Shown: positions 12,820 through 27,603, counted from the first letter of the stretch. The stretch: DNA of 64,000 nt from Druceiella hillmani (GCA_039881145.1 JAYKKI010000008.1:29618501-29682500), one strand, 5' to 3'. Translations and numbers: made by a program. The notes: generated from the letters alone by a model not told the origin.

Positions 12820-13165
12820 TCACAACGTGACGTGGCCCAACTCTCACTACCTGTACTCCGACTCTACGCAGCCGCGCCGGACGTGTTTCGCGCAAGTGCG
12901 CGAGTGACGGACGAACGCCAGCGCGCATCAGTCGGTCGCGATGCTGTCCGTCATCTATTTATACGGTGCGCCACGTGCGCGCTCGCAGGTAAACAGTACG
13001 GAAATAATCGGCGGCCGGCCGCGCGCCATATCGCGCCTTGGTGATAATAATTGTTGTGGGAATCGCGATTGGACGAGCTGATGAGGGGGCGCCGACGGAC
13101 GAGGAACAGCTACGGACCTGGTCCAATTTATGATCAACATAAGGTGGGCGCCGCTGATCGAGTTT
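12820..13165. promoter_or_regulatory. CpG-rich island, likely promoter and first exon; orientation unresolved
   Basis: This is the most CpG-rich block of the window. On the minus strand a TATAAATA box (12963-12956) is followed after about 30 bp by a possible start region near 12930. A donor 'GGAGTACAG|GTAGTGAG' follows, with the last exon base at 12851. That would give a short non-coding first exon splicing to the acceptor at 10445. On the plus strand an insect-type initiator (GCATCAGTCGG, near 12927) precedes a donor 'GCTCGCAG|GTAAACAG' at 12988. Either direction, or both, is possible. The 80-codon minus frame and the plus frames here look like CpG-island by-products. Confidence 0.45.
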
Positions 13166-15288
13166 AATATTTTCGTTTGCGCAATTCGGAGCATTTTCTT
13201 GCGATATAACATTTGTATGCAACTGAATGAAGTGGGCGTTTGGTAATACGAGTAAAGTACGTTTACCTAGTCGCGTTTTAAAGGCTCTTTTACTTTATAT
13301 TTATTTATCAATATTTATCTATCAGTCCTGAGAATTTTTCTGCTAAATATTATTCACTTTCGCATCATGAGACCCAGTTGTTAATAAATGCTCTTTTCTA
13401 CTAAATCTTTTCTTTCCGTTTACGAGTATTTATGAATATTATGTTGAACCAATTTTAGATTGGTTACGAAGTACTATTTGAATATCCAAAATGCAGCTTT
13501 ATTTACAGTTAGCGTTTATGAGAAACAGATAAATGAAAAATCTTCATACAGTTAAATGAAATGAGAGCTACGATTTGATAAAACTCTTATCTTTAATTCG
13601 TTAGTGGTTAAATTAGGCAAGAAAAACACTTTCAAAATTTTCTTTTCCAATATTTCCGGTTGTAAGAGTTTTTCTATTCACCTAACATGTCTGTATAAGA
13701 TTCAATGGATTTTTTGGTAGGTATAGATATTTTCTTTTATTTATATCCTTCCCTTATGTTCTATTTAGCCAGAAAAACCTTTTCCCTCTCAGCCTCTCAA
13801 AATTTTGAAAACTATTTTTATCAATTCACACATCCTTTGCATAACAATACTTTTAATAAATATGAATTATTATTACTTCCTGATAATCTCAAAATAATCA
13901 AACTTCATAATAAAAAAGTACTCATTCCAAAACATATACAGAACAAGAAGATATTTCTATCGAATAACTTTTAAAAAAAAATCTATACAAAATATTATTT
14001 CCACCCAAACGCATTTCATTTGCTTAATTTAATTGTAAATACAAATACTTTTGAAACGCCTTTTTTTCTAAACTTAATGTTTTCGACTTTAGTCAATCCA
14101 TTTACTTTCTGAATAAAGTAAAAAATATAATCTAAAAATGTAAGCTAAATCGTATTGACTGGCTTAAAAGCGTCTATCTTTACGTATCAAACTAATTTAT
14201 TCGCACTTCGTTGTTAATCGAACCCAAATATGGCTAGTCCATAACATCGAACAGCTCAGCCACCGCATAGTTTTTCTTCAAATCCAATAAATAAGATGAA
14301 TCGAATTAGTATGGAGAGTTCAAGTGATCGGTATGTAAATTACGGATTCGACACGCCCAATTGCCATGCCTTACTTAATATTTCCAACAGTATTTTGTAT
14401 AAACACGTAGTAATATAATGATAAATATTCAAGTTTGTGTGTGTACGTACTTAGGTGAACGCCTGTATACAGGTAGTTTCGATTTTGAGCTCACGTTTGA
14501 TGTACGACTTGATCTAGTACGTAAAATTGGAATTCTTGTTTTCTTTTTACCTGCCTTTTGATGTGTAACCATCTTCTGTTATCGCTATATTCTAATAATT
14601 TAATTATTCCAACAATGATTTCAATAATGGAGTCACAAATCCCGCTTATAATTTCTCGGTATTATAGTAATTATTAATTTCAATATGAAATTAAAATTAA
14701 CTTTACGCTGTGTACTCCTTAACCCAAAGTTGAGAAGTGAAACTTCTAAGTTCCATATTACTTCATTAAAAATAATTAAATACATTAGATATAATAATTT
14801 TAAGTTAACAATTTTTTCAGTATTATATTTACGGATTGTTTATTAATTAAAATGTTTATGCGATATATACCATAATTTTATTTATTACAAACGAATATAA
14901 TAATTTTAATAAAAATAATAATCATTGTTTTTATTTAAGATGGTTACAAAGTAAAGGGTTACATTCAAATTTTCTCATGCATAATTTAGAAATATTCTTG
15001 TTATTAATTATGAAAATTTATGGTTAAATAATGTTACATTCACAGCGTTATTAACGGAATGTTATGGAATTATAACTTATTGTTTTTTTTCTCATTACAA
15101 ATTTTAAAATGAAAAAATACAAATTTTTTAAAAATCTCAATGCAAATTTTAAAAGAAATTGAATTAAAATGAAAAAAATGCTCGTTTTAAAATTGAGATA
15201 AATTTAATTTTTAAGAATAGAAAAGCTACTTCAAACGTGAATTTTTTCATCATCTAAAATTCTCCTAATTATTAGTATGTATTTCATA
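13166..15288. other. AT-rich sequence, no supported gene
   Basis: An 89-codon plus frame at 13705-13974 is F/Y/N/K-rich without motifs. Nothing else is recognised. Confidence 0.5.
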
Positions 15289-15306
15289 TATATATATATA
15301 TATATC
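15289..15306. repeat. Short (TA)n tract
   Basis: About 18 bp of TA dinucleotide. Confidence 0.9.
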
Positions 15307-18284
15307 GATCTCAAATGTTATTACAGTACTTACTTATAGTAGATAAATATAATTTTCAACTTGTTAGTGCTTCATAAAAAGTCCGTTTTTTTGTTAGTTT
15401 TTCTTTTTTCTTAAAAGTTTAATTTATTTTATAATTTTAGTTATTTGTTTGAAACTTGTATTTATATATAAGGCATTCTACTATATGTATATTCTACTAA
15501 CGAAACGAAAGGATAAAGAATGGACAGGAGGAGAAAATTTTGATAAAAGTGAGAAAAGGAGCTCGGAAAACATTTTAAGAAAGAATATAAGATGCTAAGT
15601 AATGGTAACTTAGAATATCATATCCACCGCCTAAATTGACGGTTCTGTTTATAGTGAAAATAGAAATTTACCTTTACGTTATATTTAAAGTAACATAGTT
15701 GTACAATTATGTAAAGTAGATCGATGATATACATATATGTAGGTACCTATTTAAGAAATGTAAAATTACTATATAAGCGAATTATGTTAAGCAATTGTCG
15801 AAAAACGTAAGGAACTTTGGACTGCACAATTTATTATAACGTAAAATTTAATGTAACACAGTTACTACATTTTAGTGGTACAAATAACTGTAAATTAAAG
15901 AGTATGGATTTAAGTTTCAAGTTGGAATTTTTTTATAGGAATATTTCAAATACAAATGGAACATTAAGATTTCCAAAAGTTAAAAAAAACATGGGATTTT
16001 TCAATCAAAAACTTTGTTGTATAACCGTAAAGTTAAATTTTTTGTGATTTTAATTTAACATGGACTAACTGATCATTTATTTTATTTATTTCGTGTTTAT
16101 ATTTGTTTATTGTAATTGTTAATTGTTTATTTTGCTACAACTGTTGCAATTAATGCAATTGTTTATCATTACTATTTATTTGCCAGATATAATGATAATA
16201 ATATTAGATTGTAGTGTAGTCTGTGAAACAAAGACTCGTAATTAACTAGCCATCATTTTTACTCTATTCTATTTTGCCTAAAACTTTTCTCTTCGTCAAT
16301 CTGTATTTACTCTACATCATATTACAACCTACAAAGTAGGAATTATAATATTATTCTTGGCTTATGAGCTAGAGAACTTGCGGATACATAGAACACGATT
16401 ACAGCTCGATGACTCATGTGACACTTACAAAAATGAACCCCATTATCCACAAATGCACAGTTTCATCCTAGATAGATATTTCATACTATCCTCGTTTTCA
16501 TGTATTAAGCTAACCAAAACTACGCGCAATTTCAGACAATCCTGCACCCTTCATCTATTTCTCCATAAATATAAAATTCTGAAAAATCTTAAACCATGTA
16601 CATGTTCTTCAAGTGCCTGGTATACATTTCTCTTATCAATTCCTGAATAAAATTTAGTTACACAAAATGTTTTTTTTTTGGAATTAAATAGTGCAATATT
16701 CTTACTTTAGTAATTAATATGTGTACTATAAATTTAATAATGTTGCCAAAAAATACTTTTTTTTTAATATTTCTAGTGTTTAATATTAGTTTGTATTCAG
16801 AATTTAAATTTTCTGAAAAATTACGTTAATAAATAGGACTAAAAAATAATAATTCATTTTTTCCGATACGAGAGCGCGACAGTTGAGAAACAGGCTAGCC
16901 ATATTGAAGTATCTCATGTATAATATGCAAATTGTTCTAATACCGTAAACTATAAAAAGATCCAGCTTCTGTTTAGAACCGACGTAGTACAAGAAATCAC
17001 TCAAAAATGTCGACTAAATTCACAAAGTTTAAAATTAATTAAATAAAGGTTAACAGGGAAAAAGCATATACGTAAAAAATATAAGTTGAATTGCTTAATA
17101 AAGTAAATTAATTGTTTTTTTTTTGTGTTTCAGTTTTAAATAGATTATCCTTAATTATACCCAAAATATATTTTCATTTTAAACTTGATTAAAAATATAT
17201 CTTAAATTAATCAAATTTATTTTTGTAGTTGTGTACTATATAAGGTACGAGAATGAAAAAGAAAACTGATTATTTACTGATTTTAAAAATGTAGGTTTTT
17301 CTTATTTATTACTCGTCTTGAAAAAAAGAAACTATCAGAAAATACATCCCTCTATTTTTCGATACTAATAAAACTAAACAAAGTAAAGAAAGTAAGAAAG
17401 ATATAAATCCAAAAGCCTAAAAAATGATGAATAGAAGTCTATATAGTCTTGAAAAGCCTCAAATTACTCGTATTTAACGACAGCATAACTTTCGTTGCTT
17501 TTGAAGTTTAGCGTAAATTAATGCACTTGTTAGATAGGTTTCCAAACGAACTCAAAATGTCGAGATTACATTCTTTATGACCTAAAGTTCTTATGGGGTC
17601 GTTCATAAACGATGTAACCATGTTGAGAAGATAGAAACACTAACCACCAATATCTACAAGGAGAGGAGGTGAGTAAAATATTATTGCCACGTGACATTTT
17701 TATCTGTATTAAATATTAAATAAGAGATGATAGTCATCACTTTTCTTTGACACTAATTAATAACTAATTTTAAAATACCGAATTATTTCACAATACTTAC
17801 CCAATTTATGAGAAATCACAAATTTATCCAATCTCGCTAGAGGTATTTTTCAAAATTTGTTATTTATTAACAGCGGAAATTGTCAATGTTGACCATAAAA
17901 TACTCCATCGTGCAAAAAGTCTTAAAATGGGTCTAGGTAGGATATAGCTTGTTTACATTATTTTACGATTCTACAAGAAATTATTATGCACCTTTAGTTG
18001 CCCAGATCAACCTGAATAAGTTGAGTAGCTTGAGGAGGGTGAAGTTGATACGTTGGACTCAAAAATTGCATATGAGGTTCCATCATCTGAGTCAGTCGTT
18101 GTAATAACGTCACGTGTTTCTGTAACGGATGGAATATTTTTAATTACTAAAAAAATATTTGATACTTAATATTTAATTTACCAAAGTAATTACCACAAAC
18201 TTGAATAAAAAACGCTGGTAATTAAAGAACTCGCCATTTTTTGCCAGCAGATTCTAGAATGTTGGCTTCATGAATAAAAAAAAT
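15307..18284. other. AT-rich sequence, no supported gene
   Basis: Frames at 15817-16047 and 16357-16650 (plus) and 16804-17004 (minus) have no recognisable domain. The 97-codon one lacks an ATG at its start. A stretch at 18000-18120 reads as a broken acidic frame (LEEGEVDTLDSK) that might be an old transposon piece but cannot be assigned. Confidence 0.4.
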
Positions 18285-18700
18285 ATAGATCAGAATTAGG
18301 GTGCTGTTGCTTCGTGAATTCTGTTTAGGGTGAAAAGTGACACACATACAATACACATACAATATGTTCAAAATGTTTGATGAAGATTTAAGTCCCTATC
18401 ACAATGTTAAACGTCCGTTCCAAAGTTTCAAAGAAGGAACATCAATTTCTCCGGTGATTCTCATATAAGGTCGATTTTTTTTATATTTGGCATTTGATTG
18501 ATAATTCTCATACTGGGCGGACTCTCATTTATTTCCTATTCAAATTCGATTCCTAGTTAAATTGTCATTATCCGGCAGTTTACTCTCATGTTCTGATACT
18601 GCAATATAACACAACTTGATGGTTTGGAGAAATAATGGAAATATTATATTTAGCTACCATGCGAACTAACAATCCTTCAACTGAAATAGCCGATGTATTA
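18285..18700 (+). pseudogene. Highly decayed mariner transposase fragment
   Basis: Reading with frame changes, 18290-18330 gives RVLLLREFCLG, matching the opening helix of mariner transposases and the LRGLFLHE..CLGRK stretch of the copy at 39.7 kb. Further on, HNVKRPFQSFKEG (about 18400-18440) fits the second HTH helix ('...RWF.RF..G'). Near 18640-18690, 'LPCELT' after stops resembles the 'WVPHEL' motif. Stops and frameshifts are frequent and no catalytic region is retained. It is clearly dead and older than the 39.7 kb copy. Confidence 0.5.
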
Positions 18701-19914
18701 TTTTAACCGGTTCTTATGGCCAGAAAAATGTACGTACACATACTAATATTTACCTAAATGTATCTATGTTATACGCAGCTACGAAAAACACATAGGAATG
18801 AACACATCACATCTGAATATATTTTGCCGCCAGGAATCGCGGCAAATATTTGTTTACATGTTAATAAGATATGCTATAAATCTCAACTTGATGGACTGAC
18901 TAGGGTCTGCAGGCACGCATTTAACAACCTACAATATTATGACAATTGTTAACGATAATAAACATTATATTCTTATGTAGAATAGAATAAAGCTCCCAGT
19001 TTCAATATTGTATTGAAATTAACAATAATTGTTCATCCAGCTAACATAGTCTTGGCTTTCCCACTGAACAGCTGCATTTCAGTTTCAAATCGAGCATCTT
19101 TTCATGTACCTTTAGTCTTCAATTCGTTGCACATTACCCAGCAATCTAAATATTGTTTTGATATCTACCTCTATTAAAGGGTTGTTTAGACTTTGTAAAT
19201 TAAGAGCTATAGTTTTCTTAAGAAGAGGGAAGATGGGAGAGAGTTTTGAAAACTAAAGTACAATTATCATTATATAAGTAAATAGTAAATAATGTATGAA
19301 TAATATATTATATAAGATCATTTGAATCAATAATAAAAATCACTTACGTTTTGCTGTTACTTGTGTTTTATCGTATCAACGTGAGGAAATGTGTTAACCA
19401 ATACACATACAACTCACACAAATATAATTAATATGATAGAGTAAACGGAGCAAATTATGACGTCAACAACATGATCATAAGCAGATACTTATTTCAGATG
19501 AGTTATCTAAACTTGCCTTAAAACTTTTACCAGATTTTATATCCGTTTCTCTTTTGCTGTGCAGGATGAAGGCATTAGATAAACAACTTTTGTGGTCGTT
19601 GTGCAAGCTTTTATTAGACGGATAAAATCTACCCCTTGCTTAAGATGATTAAATAATTTTGCTTTAGTATTTTATCGTTGAATATTTTTGGACATTTGTT
19701 TTATCTTATTACTTTGTAAATAATAACAAGCAAAAGAAATAAAGATTGTACCTCACTAACAATTTTAAATCCCGCTGTATACAGATGTCAATGAATTAAT
19801 GAAATACGTATATCTAATACAAAGTAATGAAGTGACCGGTTTTAAGTATCGTCATAATATTTTAAGCGACATGCATATGTAATGTAGGTATATCTAATTT
19901 AAAATTGATCTCAC
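18701..19914. other. AT-rich sequence, nothing recognised
   Basis: A 64-codon plus frame at 18758-18952 has no recognised domain. No other feature is seen. Confidence 0.5.
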
Positions 19915-20155
19915 ATGCCACTCGTAGGTTTCGGTGATTTATAGCGGTTTCTCTTGCCTCGCGAGACCAACTTACGGCCGCAACACGAACGCAGACGAGC
20001 TCCTGTCTCGAAATTAGCTCGTAGAGTATTTTTGGTTTAACGAACTTTGATTTTTTAAGTGCCAGTAATTTTGGCGAAAACTTTTAAAGGGTTCACGGTG
20101 CGTCAACATTCCCTGGTACACTCAACGCAGCTGTGACTCTGGATATTACTTGTGT
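19915..20155. promoter_or_regulatory. GC-richer non-coding island
   Basis: This CpG-containing block ('GCCTCGCGAGACC', 'TTACGGCCGCAACACGAACG') is closed in all frames and stands out from its flanks. It is a candidate regulatory element by composition only. Confidence 0.25.
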
Positions 20156-21545
20156 GAACTCAAACTTGGAATATTTTCTTTTAAATATGACAAAACGATA
20201 TTCTTATTTTGAAGTACGTTTTCTCCAACTTAACAACCAATGTTATGTACTCACATAGATGGTGACGAAAATAAGAATTTTTTTGTTTATGGTGATGATA
20301 AGAAATTGATAACAGAAAAACCGGGAATGGTGGTATATGATTATATGTGTACACATTTTGGAAACCTGATTGTATCAACGTCTCTACAATATAAAAACAT
20401 GTAACCATACTTAGAAAAAATTACAAGCAACTTAATGTATTAGAATACCTAATTATATGATTGTTTAGCCATATTAAAATGCAAAATCATATTTCTTATT
20501 GTTGTCTACGTAATCTATGCTAACCATATATGACATGTATGTACACGATATGTACATATATGTAAGTGCAAATATAAAAACAGAATGTTAAATACAAAAA
20601 ATTAATAAAATTATCAAAACAAAATAAATTAAATTTCGATTTTCCAACTTTTATTAAAGTTTTATTGGGTCGTTTTTAAATATAACTATTACGTTTTTGA
20701 ATACTTGCGTAATTTTAAAAGTAGCCATTTTTAAATAAGGAAGTGAATAAAAAATAGGTGTATTTTTAAGAAATAATTTGCCAAAAATAAATCAAAAAAA
20801 TTTATAATTTCATTTTTTAGTTTCTTTCTCGCCAAATATACTAATATATCTCACATGTTTAAATAATAAAAAATAATTGCTATATTGTCACTATTGATCT
20901 ACAAGCGGACAATTATTAGACGTATGCTAATTTTAATGTCGATAACTTTAACTGTTTGTAGATTATTAATTGCGACAACCGACATACAACAGCAACAAAG
21001 TGTCACTGTAAGAATTTCATTTTGTCTCCTTAGTCACGAAACTCTACAAAAACAAGCAAATCAAGATCATAAACTAAATTGGTCATTATAGCTATACATG
21101 AATATATTTTCAATTCGACAATGATCTACGCACGTCGACGGAATAATTTATTAGTTCAGTCAGAGCAAAATTAATTAAATTTTGTAACTATTAGAGTCGG
21201 ATTTTGTTTTTCTGTCCCAAATATTAATATCTCAACAATACCGATAATAATCTCAAATTTCCCCAGACGTGGTTACTTTACAACATTTTGATTTTAAAGC
21301 AGCCATGTTTGCCAAAAGTCTTTCACACATTAATCGCTGGTCAGAAACGATTGAGTAATTAGTTACTGTTAGAACAAATTGGGTCGTTTCCGCCGTAACA
21401 GTTAAACGGCGATCAATTTTGGCGTCAAAATCAATTAATATTAAATCAGTCCGCTCAATCATTGACCAATAAGTTTTACGCTATGAAGACATCTGTGTGT
21501 TGACGCTGATTCATTAATTCAATATGGATGTTATTTACAACCGAT

Positions 21546-21548
<3 letters not shown>
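20156..21548. other. AT-rich sequence, no supported gene
   Basis: Frames at 20885-21091 (plus) and 21253-21462 (minus) are mixed in composition. Neither has a splice-supported boundary or recognisable motif. Confidence 0.45.

Positions 21549-21601
<53 letters not shown>
21549..21601. repeat. (TA)n microsatellite
   Basis: About 53 bp of TA dinucleotide. Confidence 0.95.
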
Positions 21602-21603
<2 letters not shown>

Positions 21604-21994
21604 ATGAAGAATGAAAAATAACAGTTGAAATTAATGGAATTTTTGTTGAAAATATATTTAATTAAAATATTTAAATAAGATAAAATAGTCAAATTTGAAA
21701 TATAATCCCAAAATTTTGTAACACGCAAAATTTAGCTCTGCCTAAATGCAAGTATATTTTTTACATCATCGTTTAGTTTTTACCTAATCTTACATTTTTT
21801 TTAACTATTATTATTATAACTTACTGAGTTTACTTGGAATATTAAATTCCAATTAAAATTTTCCAAAATGTCATTTTGATAATTGAATACCACTATCATG
21901 TTAAGTTCGAAAATATAAATGCCATACTTCAAGAGAATCGTAGAAATAACTCTATTTGTCGACACAATACTCTCTAGATAAGTGAAAAATTAAA

Positions 21995-22088
21995 AACTAA
22001 AAATTTATCCGTCTATATATAATCATAACTGCAAATATATGATTATATTTGCAGTTATGATTATATATAGACGGATAAATTTTTAGTT
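21995..22088. repeat. Perfect inverted repeat, 42-bp arms, 10-bp loop
   Basis: The left arm 21995-22036 (begins AACTAAAAATTTATCCGTC) and right arm 22047-22088 are exact reverse complements separated by ATATGATTAT. A perfect match over 42 bp implies recent origin or selection. It could be a tiny foldback element or a hairpin-RNA locus. Confidence 0.9.
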
Positions 22089-23624
<1,536 letters not shown>

Positions 23625-23758
23625 ATTTTGGTTCATTTTTCCATATATTCACTTTAAATAAATTTAAACACAGATTTTTAAAGGCCAAGTATATATGCAA
23701 TCCGTTACGAAACCCGTAAAATTAATTTAAATATACCTTGCTCATTTCTTTTATCTTA

Positions 23759-23819
23759 GGTCAATTTACCTATATTTATAGATATTTACCTATATTATGT
23801 CTATATTTATCTATATCTA
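23759..23819. repeat. Short degenerate tandem repeat
   Basis: Variants of 'TTTACCTATATTTATAGATA' are repeated about three times. Confidence 0.5.
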
Positions 23820-25844
23820 ACCGTTCATTCGAAACATACGAATCTTTTCATTTTTAAATATTGATCGAAACAAATATAAGATATATTGATACTTGTCCGC
23901 ATTTATTTCACTCATCCTCATTTAGGTCGTCCGGGGACGACTTTTTACATCACGAATTCGTAACTTTATTGGAACCTCAAATATACTAAATGTTAAGTAT
24001 AGTTAATTAAAATATTTTTAATGAATTCCGGTCGTGCTAATGATGAAAAATTATGTGCCTCGATAATGAGTAGTGAACTACCAAGTCGATATATAAATTA
24101 ATTCGAGTCTGAATTAGTATATCCATAAAGTATTTTTGACCATTACTGGATTAAATACTACTGGTATTACGGGTATATGACCAAATATTATTATTATAAC
24201 CATTTCTTATTTGTGTAGACAAACTAATACAGCTGATCTGAACAAGCATAATCTACGGTTTGTTAACCTCATCAAGATGTATTTTCGTCGATTGGATCAA
24301 AGATTTCATCGTTTAATTGATTACGTAAACTGTTAAGATATATGAAGTCTTACCCTTTAGCCTTGGACTTGGTAGCGTTTTTTGCTACTGATCACATGTA
24401 AATAAGAGAGCATAACTTATTTAATGTGCCCAGAGCACGAACTTTGTGGTAATATTATATGCGGACTTCGTTGTTTATTTTATTCAATTTTATTTCCGTT
24501 CTTTTTAGCTTGAATAAGGAGCTATAATTTTTAAAAAGATATAAAAAAGGCCATAATATGAAATATATCTACAATTCAGAGATTATTTATGAACATAATT
24601 TTTGAGTACATTGAGAATAAAAAGTATTTCTGGAACTGTGGAAACTTTCGTTTCTCTTTTAATACAAAAGTATATTGAAAAATTTTGTTTATAATATTTC
24701 TAACCAATTAAATAATAATATTTTAGTAATCTCCGCGTACATACAGCATCAATATTAACTAGCGGTCGCCCAGTGGTCGTAATTCGGCCATAATGACCTA
24801 CTCACTTTATTGAAAACACCATTAGCTAGGTGAAAGTAAGTCGATTTAGATTGCCACTACAAAATTTTCCTTTTGCAACTGATGTATATACAGCAAGCTG
24901 ATAGAGTTTTTCTTTTGCAATAGATATATATTAAGCAAGCTATATTTCACTAATATATAAAACACAGATATCTGATACACAAAATATAAAACAAAACCTT
25001 TTTTTGCATTGACATACACCATGACATACTCCATGCAGACTACTCCACATCCGGACCCATAACCCCCACCCCTCGCCCCCCACGGCCACGACATATACTC
25101 CAAAGGCTATTGGAAAATGAACATTTTTAAAGACGTAAAACTCATAAATCGAGACTCAGTCAATCTGATATTTTAAAATGCTTTAGGCGACGATCTCTAC
25201 TCTGTGCGATTGTTTAACCACATACTATTATGTGTTTAATATTGACAGTATGAACGTAAGCAATAAATCTTTTAATGAATATATAATATATAATTTAATG
25301 TATTTGTAACACATATTATTTATAAATTTAAGCTTTCTGCACTACTTCTCCATATAAACTTTAACTAAGCCAAATCTCACACTAGTCTGTGAGGGCAATA
25401 CTCTTAAAAAGAGTTACAAAATTTTTCCTTTACGTATTAATATATAGATAATAATTCAAAAATTATCTTTCAAAAAATGTGCTTAATTTAACCTAGTTAT
25501 TTTTATTTGAAAGTTCTAATCAAACGCTAACCTCAAGAATTTGATTAGATTAGAATTCGATCTTTTTCAAACCCATGGTTAAAAAATTTGAGCGGAAAAT
25601 TGGCATATTCAGTCCATTATTAGTATTATTTAAAAAAAATATCAATGCTACTCCATTCAATGGGGTATTATAATTATTTTGTATTAGGTATATATTTGTA
25701 CCATTTTCCGCATATTAATTAAGATTTATATATGAAAAGTGTGTACACTTGTAAAATTTCATATAAATGAATTTAAAACTGTAAAAACTGTGACACGGGA
25801 TATGACGGCTTGTTTCATTACAGAATACAAAAATTTAACTTTTC
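23820..25844. other. AT-rich sequence, no supported gene
   Basis: A C-rich strip at 25020-25090 ('CCCCCACCCCTCGCCCCCC') gives a G-rich minus frame (24846-25103) that looks like low-complexity sequence. Nothing else is recognised. Confidence 0.45.
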
Positions 25845-26109
25845 GTGACTAAATTAAACTCCGTGACATGGTATTATTTCTAATTTATTTAAATTCTTTA
25901 CCACGACCTAGGTTTCGTTGTATGACAACATTTTCAAGTGGTCAATTTGTAAAGGTAATTGCCAATCTAAAGATGTCATACAATGAAACCTAGGTCGTGG
26001 TAAATCATTTAAATAAACTAGAAACAATACTAAATTACGTAGTGTCATCTAGTTGTGAAAACTTAAATTAAAATGAATTTCTACAAAATTAACGCCAAAT
26101 ATATTCAAT
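25845..26109. mobile_element. Foldback MITE, copy 2
   Basis: Inverted arms meet near 25955: 'CCACGACCTAGGTTTCGTTG' on the left and 'CAATGAAACCTAGGTCGTGG' on the right. The right end is complete, running to 'GCCAAATATATTCAA'. The left terminal segment is diverged. No coding sequence. Confidence 0.8.
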
Positions 26110-26159
26110 AGAACATTAAAAGCTACTGAATCTGTTTTTAATGATTTTTATATTTAGAT

Positions 26160-26320
26160 TGGCCTATTAGGCCTATGCTGCTGATCAGCTAAACTGGGCT
26201 GCCAACTTGACATGCTACTTTAACCTGAGCTGCTAAGCTATGCTGCTAAGCTGGACTGTTGGGCTCGGTTGATAGGCTCACTTGCTAGACTAAACTGCAA
26301 AGGTGACCTACTAAGACGTG
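26160..26320. repeat. Decayed minisatellite of about 10-bp units
   Basis: Variants of 'GCTGCTAAGCT' and 'GGGCTGCCAACT' recur roughly every 10 bp through this GC-richer patch, with heavy drift. The frame that reads through part of it has no domain. Confidence 0.5.
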
Positions 26321-27088
26321 CTTCGATTTTGATTTGTTTTTATATCACAAAGAATTAAAAAATATATCTTTAATAAAATTTTCTAGATTGGGACTATCAT
26401 TTAATGTAAGTAATTCAAAATTATTAGACGTTATGTATAAATCATTTAGCAAATAGAGTTCGTTTGTGCCGTAATCTATAACTATGTAAAATTAATTCAG
26501 TGTTATAATAATTTACTGTCACGTTATTGTTAATTCAATCTTGAATTAAAAAGAAACATTTTAATCAGTCTACAAGTAGAATTCCGTTCTTGCTGGTCTA
26601 TGGTGTCATTTCGGGATTAACTTAAATAGTACATAGCTCAAAATAGTACAAGGCTATCTCCAAACTATAACGTTCCAAACGACGGTAAATAATCTCTTTT
26701 AGAACTAAACTTAATTTTCCATACAGCTGTTTCTATGGTCAACAGTTATAAAAATATGGCCGTATGGAAATTATTATTCCCTTAACATTCCTGTCTTTGG
26801 ACTGTGTAACCATTGGTACAGATAAGTATTTCCTTATAGCATTATTTTTTTTTATTTTTGGCTAACGCACGGGATATAATTCCATATGTCTGCCTTTCAA
26901 TCTCTGAAAACACTAGCACAAAAAAAATAAAAATTATGTGAAATAAATATCTGATCAACATACCAGGTAATATATAATATAGTACTGTCCAGTCAGCAGA
27001 GTATTAACCGAACCTGAGAGTAGTAAAAAACCTCAAATCAAAAGAAACTCAATCGAACAAAGGACCGAATGAAAAAGGAAAACTTCAT

Positions 27089-27161
27089 AACAAGGCCCTG
27101 ACCTACTGCAGGTAGGCCAGGGCCTTGTTAAGGTGTCTTTAGTGGCCCTGGCCTACTGCAG
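27089..27161. repeat. Near-perfect inverted repeat plus third copy, 'GGCCCTGxCCTACTGCAG'
   Basis: Arms 27089-27106 and 27112-27129 pair at 17 of 18 positions around a TGCAG loop. A third, direct copy lies at 27144-27161. The sequence is GC-rich in an AT-rich setting. The family is not recognised. Confidence 0.75.
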
Positions 27162-27558
27162 TCTGTAGTGCAAATAGGAAGAAATAATCCAATCATTATT
27201 CGATATCTGTTTTCTATTAGCATATAATTCCTATAATTATTATATTTATTTCAAACGTCAGTAACAAATTTGCTATGTACACTTAGAGCACTTTAAATGT
27301 TGGTTATTTCAATGACTGTGGTACCAAGAAAGGAAGTATATAAAGAACAAAAAGACATCTTTAGGATATATGCCATTCGATACTTAAAAGCAGGCCTGGT
27401 TCCTTGTTATGTGCCTTTTGCTCATAAAAGAATGGCTTATTAAAATATGTATATATTAACAAATTGTTAAGAATGTGTATATGGTGAAGAAAACATGCCC
27501 AACCCTGACGAATAAGGCATAACGGCACACACATATTAAAAGGTCTTTTCATCATTAC

Positions 27559-27603
<45 letters not shown>

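Noticed and set aside
12686..13222. Several overlapping 70-87 codon frames on both strands
   Set aside because: Stop-poor frames on both strands are expected from a CpG island. None has a domain, and a promoter or first exon explains the composition better.
13705..13974. 89-codon plus frame with hydrophobic start
   Set aside because: F/Y/N/K-rich content and no promoter, splice or domain evidence. It is expected by chance at this AT content.
16357..16650. 97-codon plus frame
   Set aside because: It does not start with ATG, has no recognisable motif and no splice-supported edges.
24846..25103. G-rich minus frame (GARGGGYGSGCG)
   Set aside because: It is explained by a C-rich low-complexity strip. 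The rest of the frame is noise.
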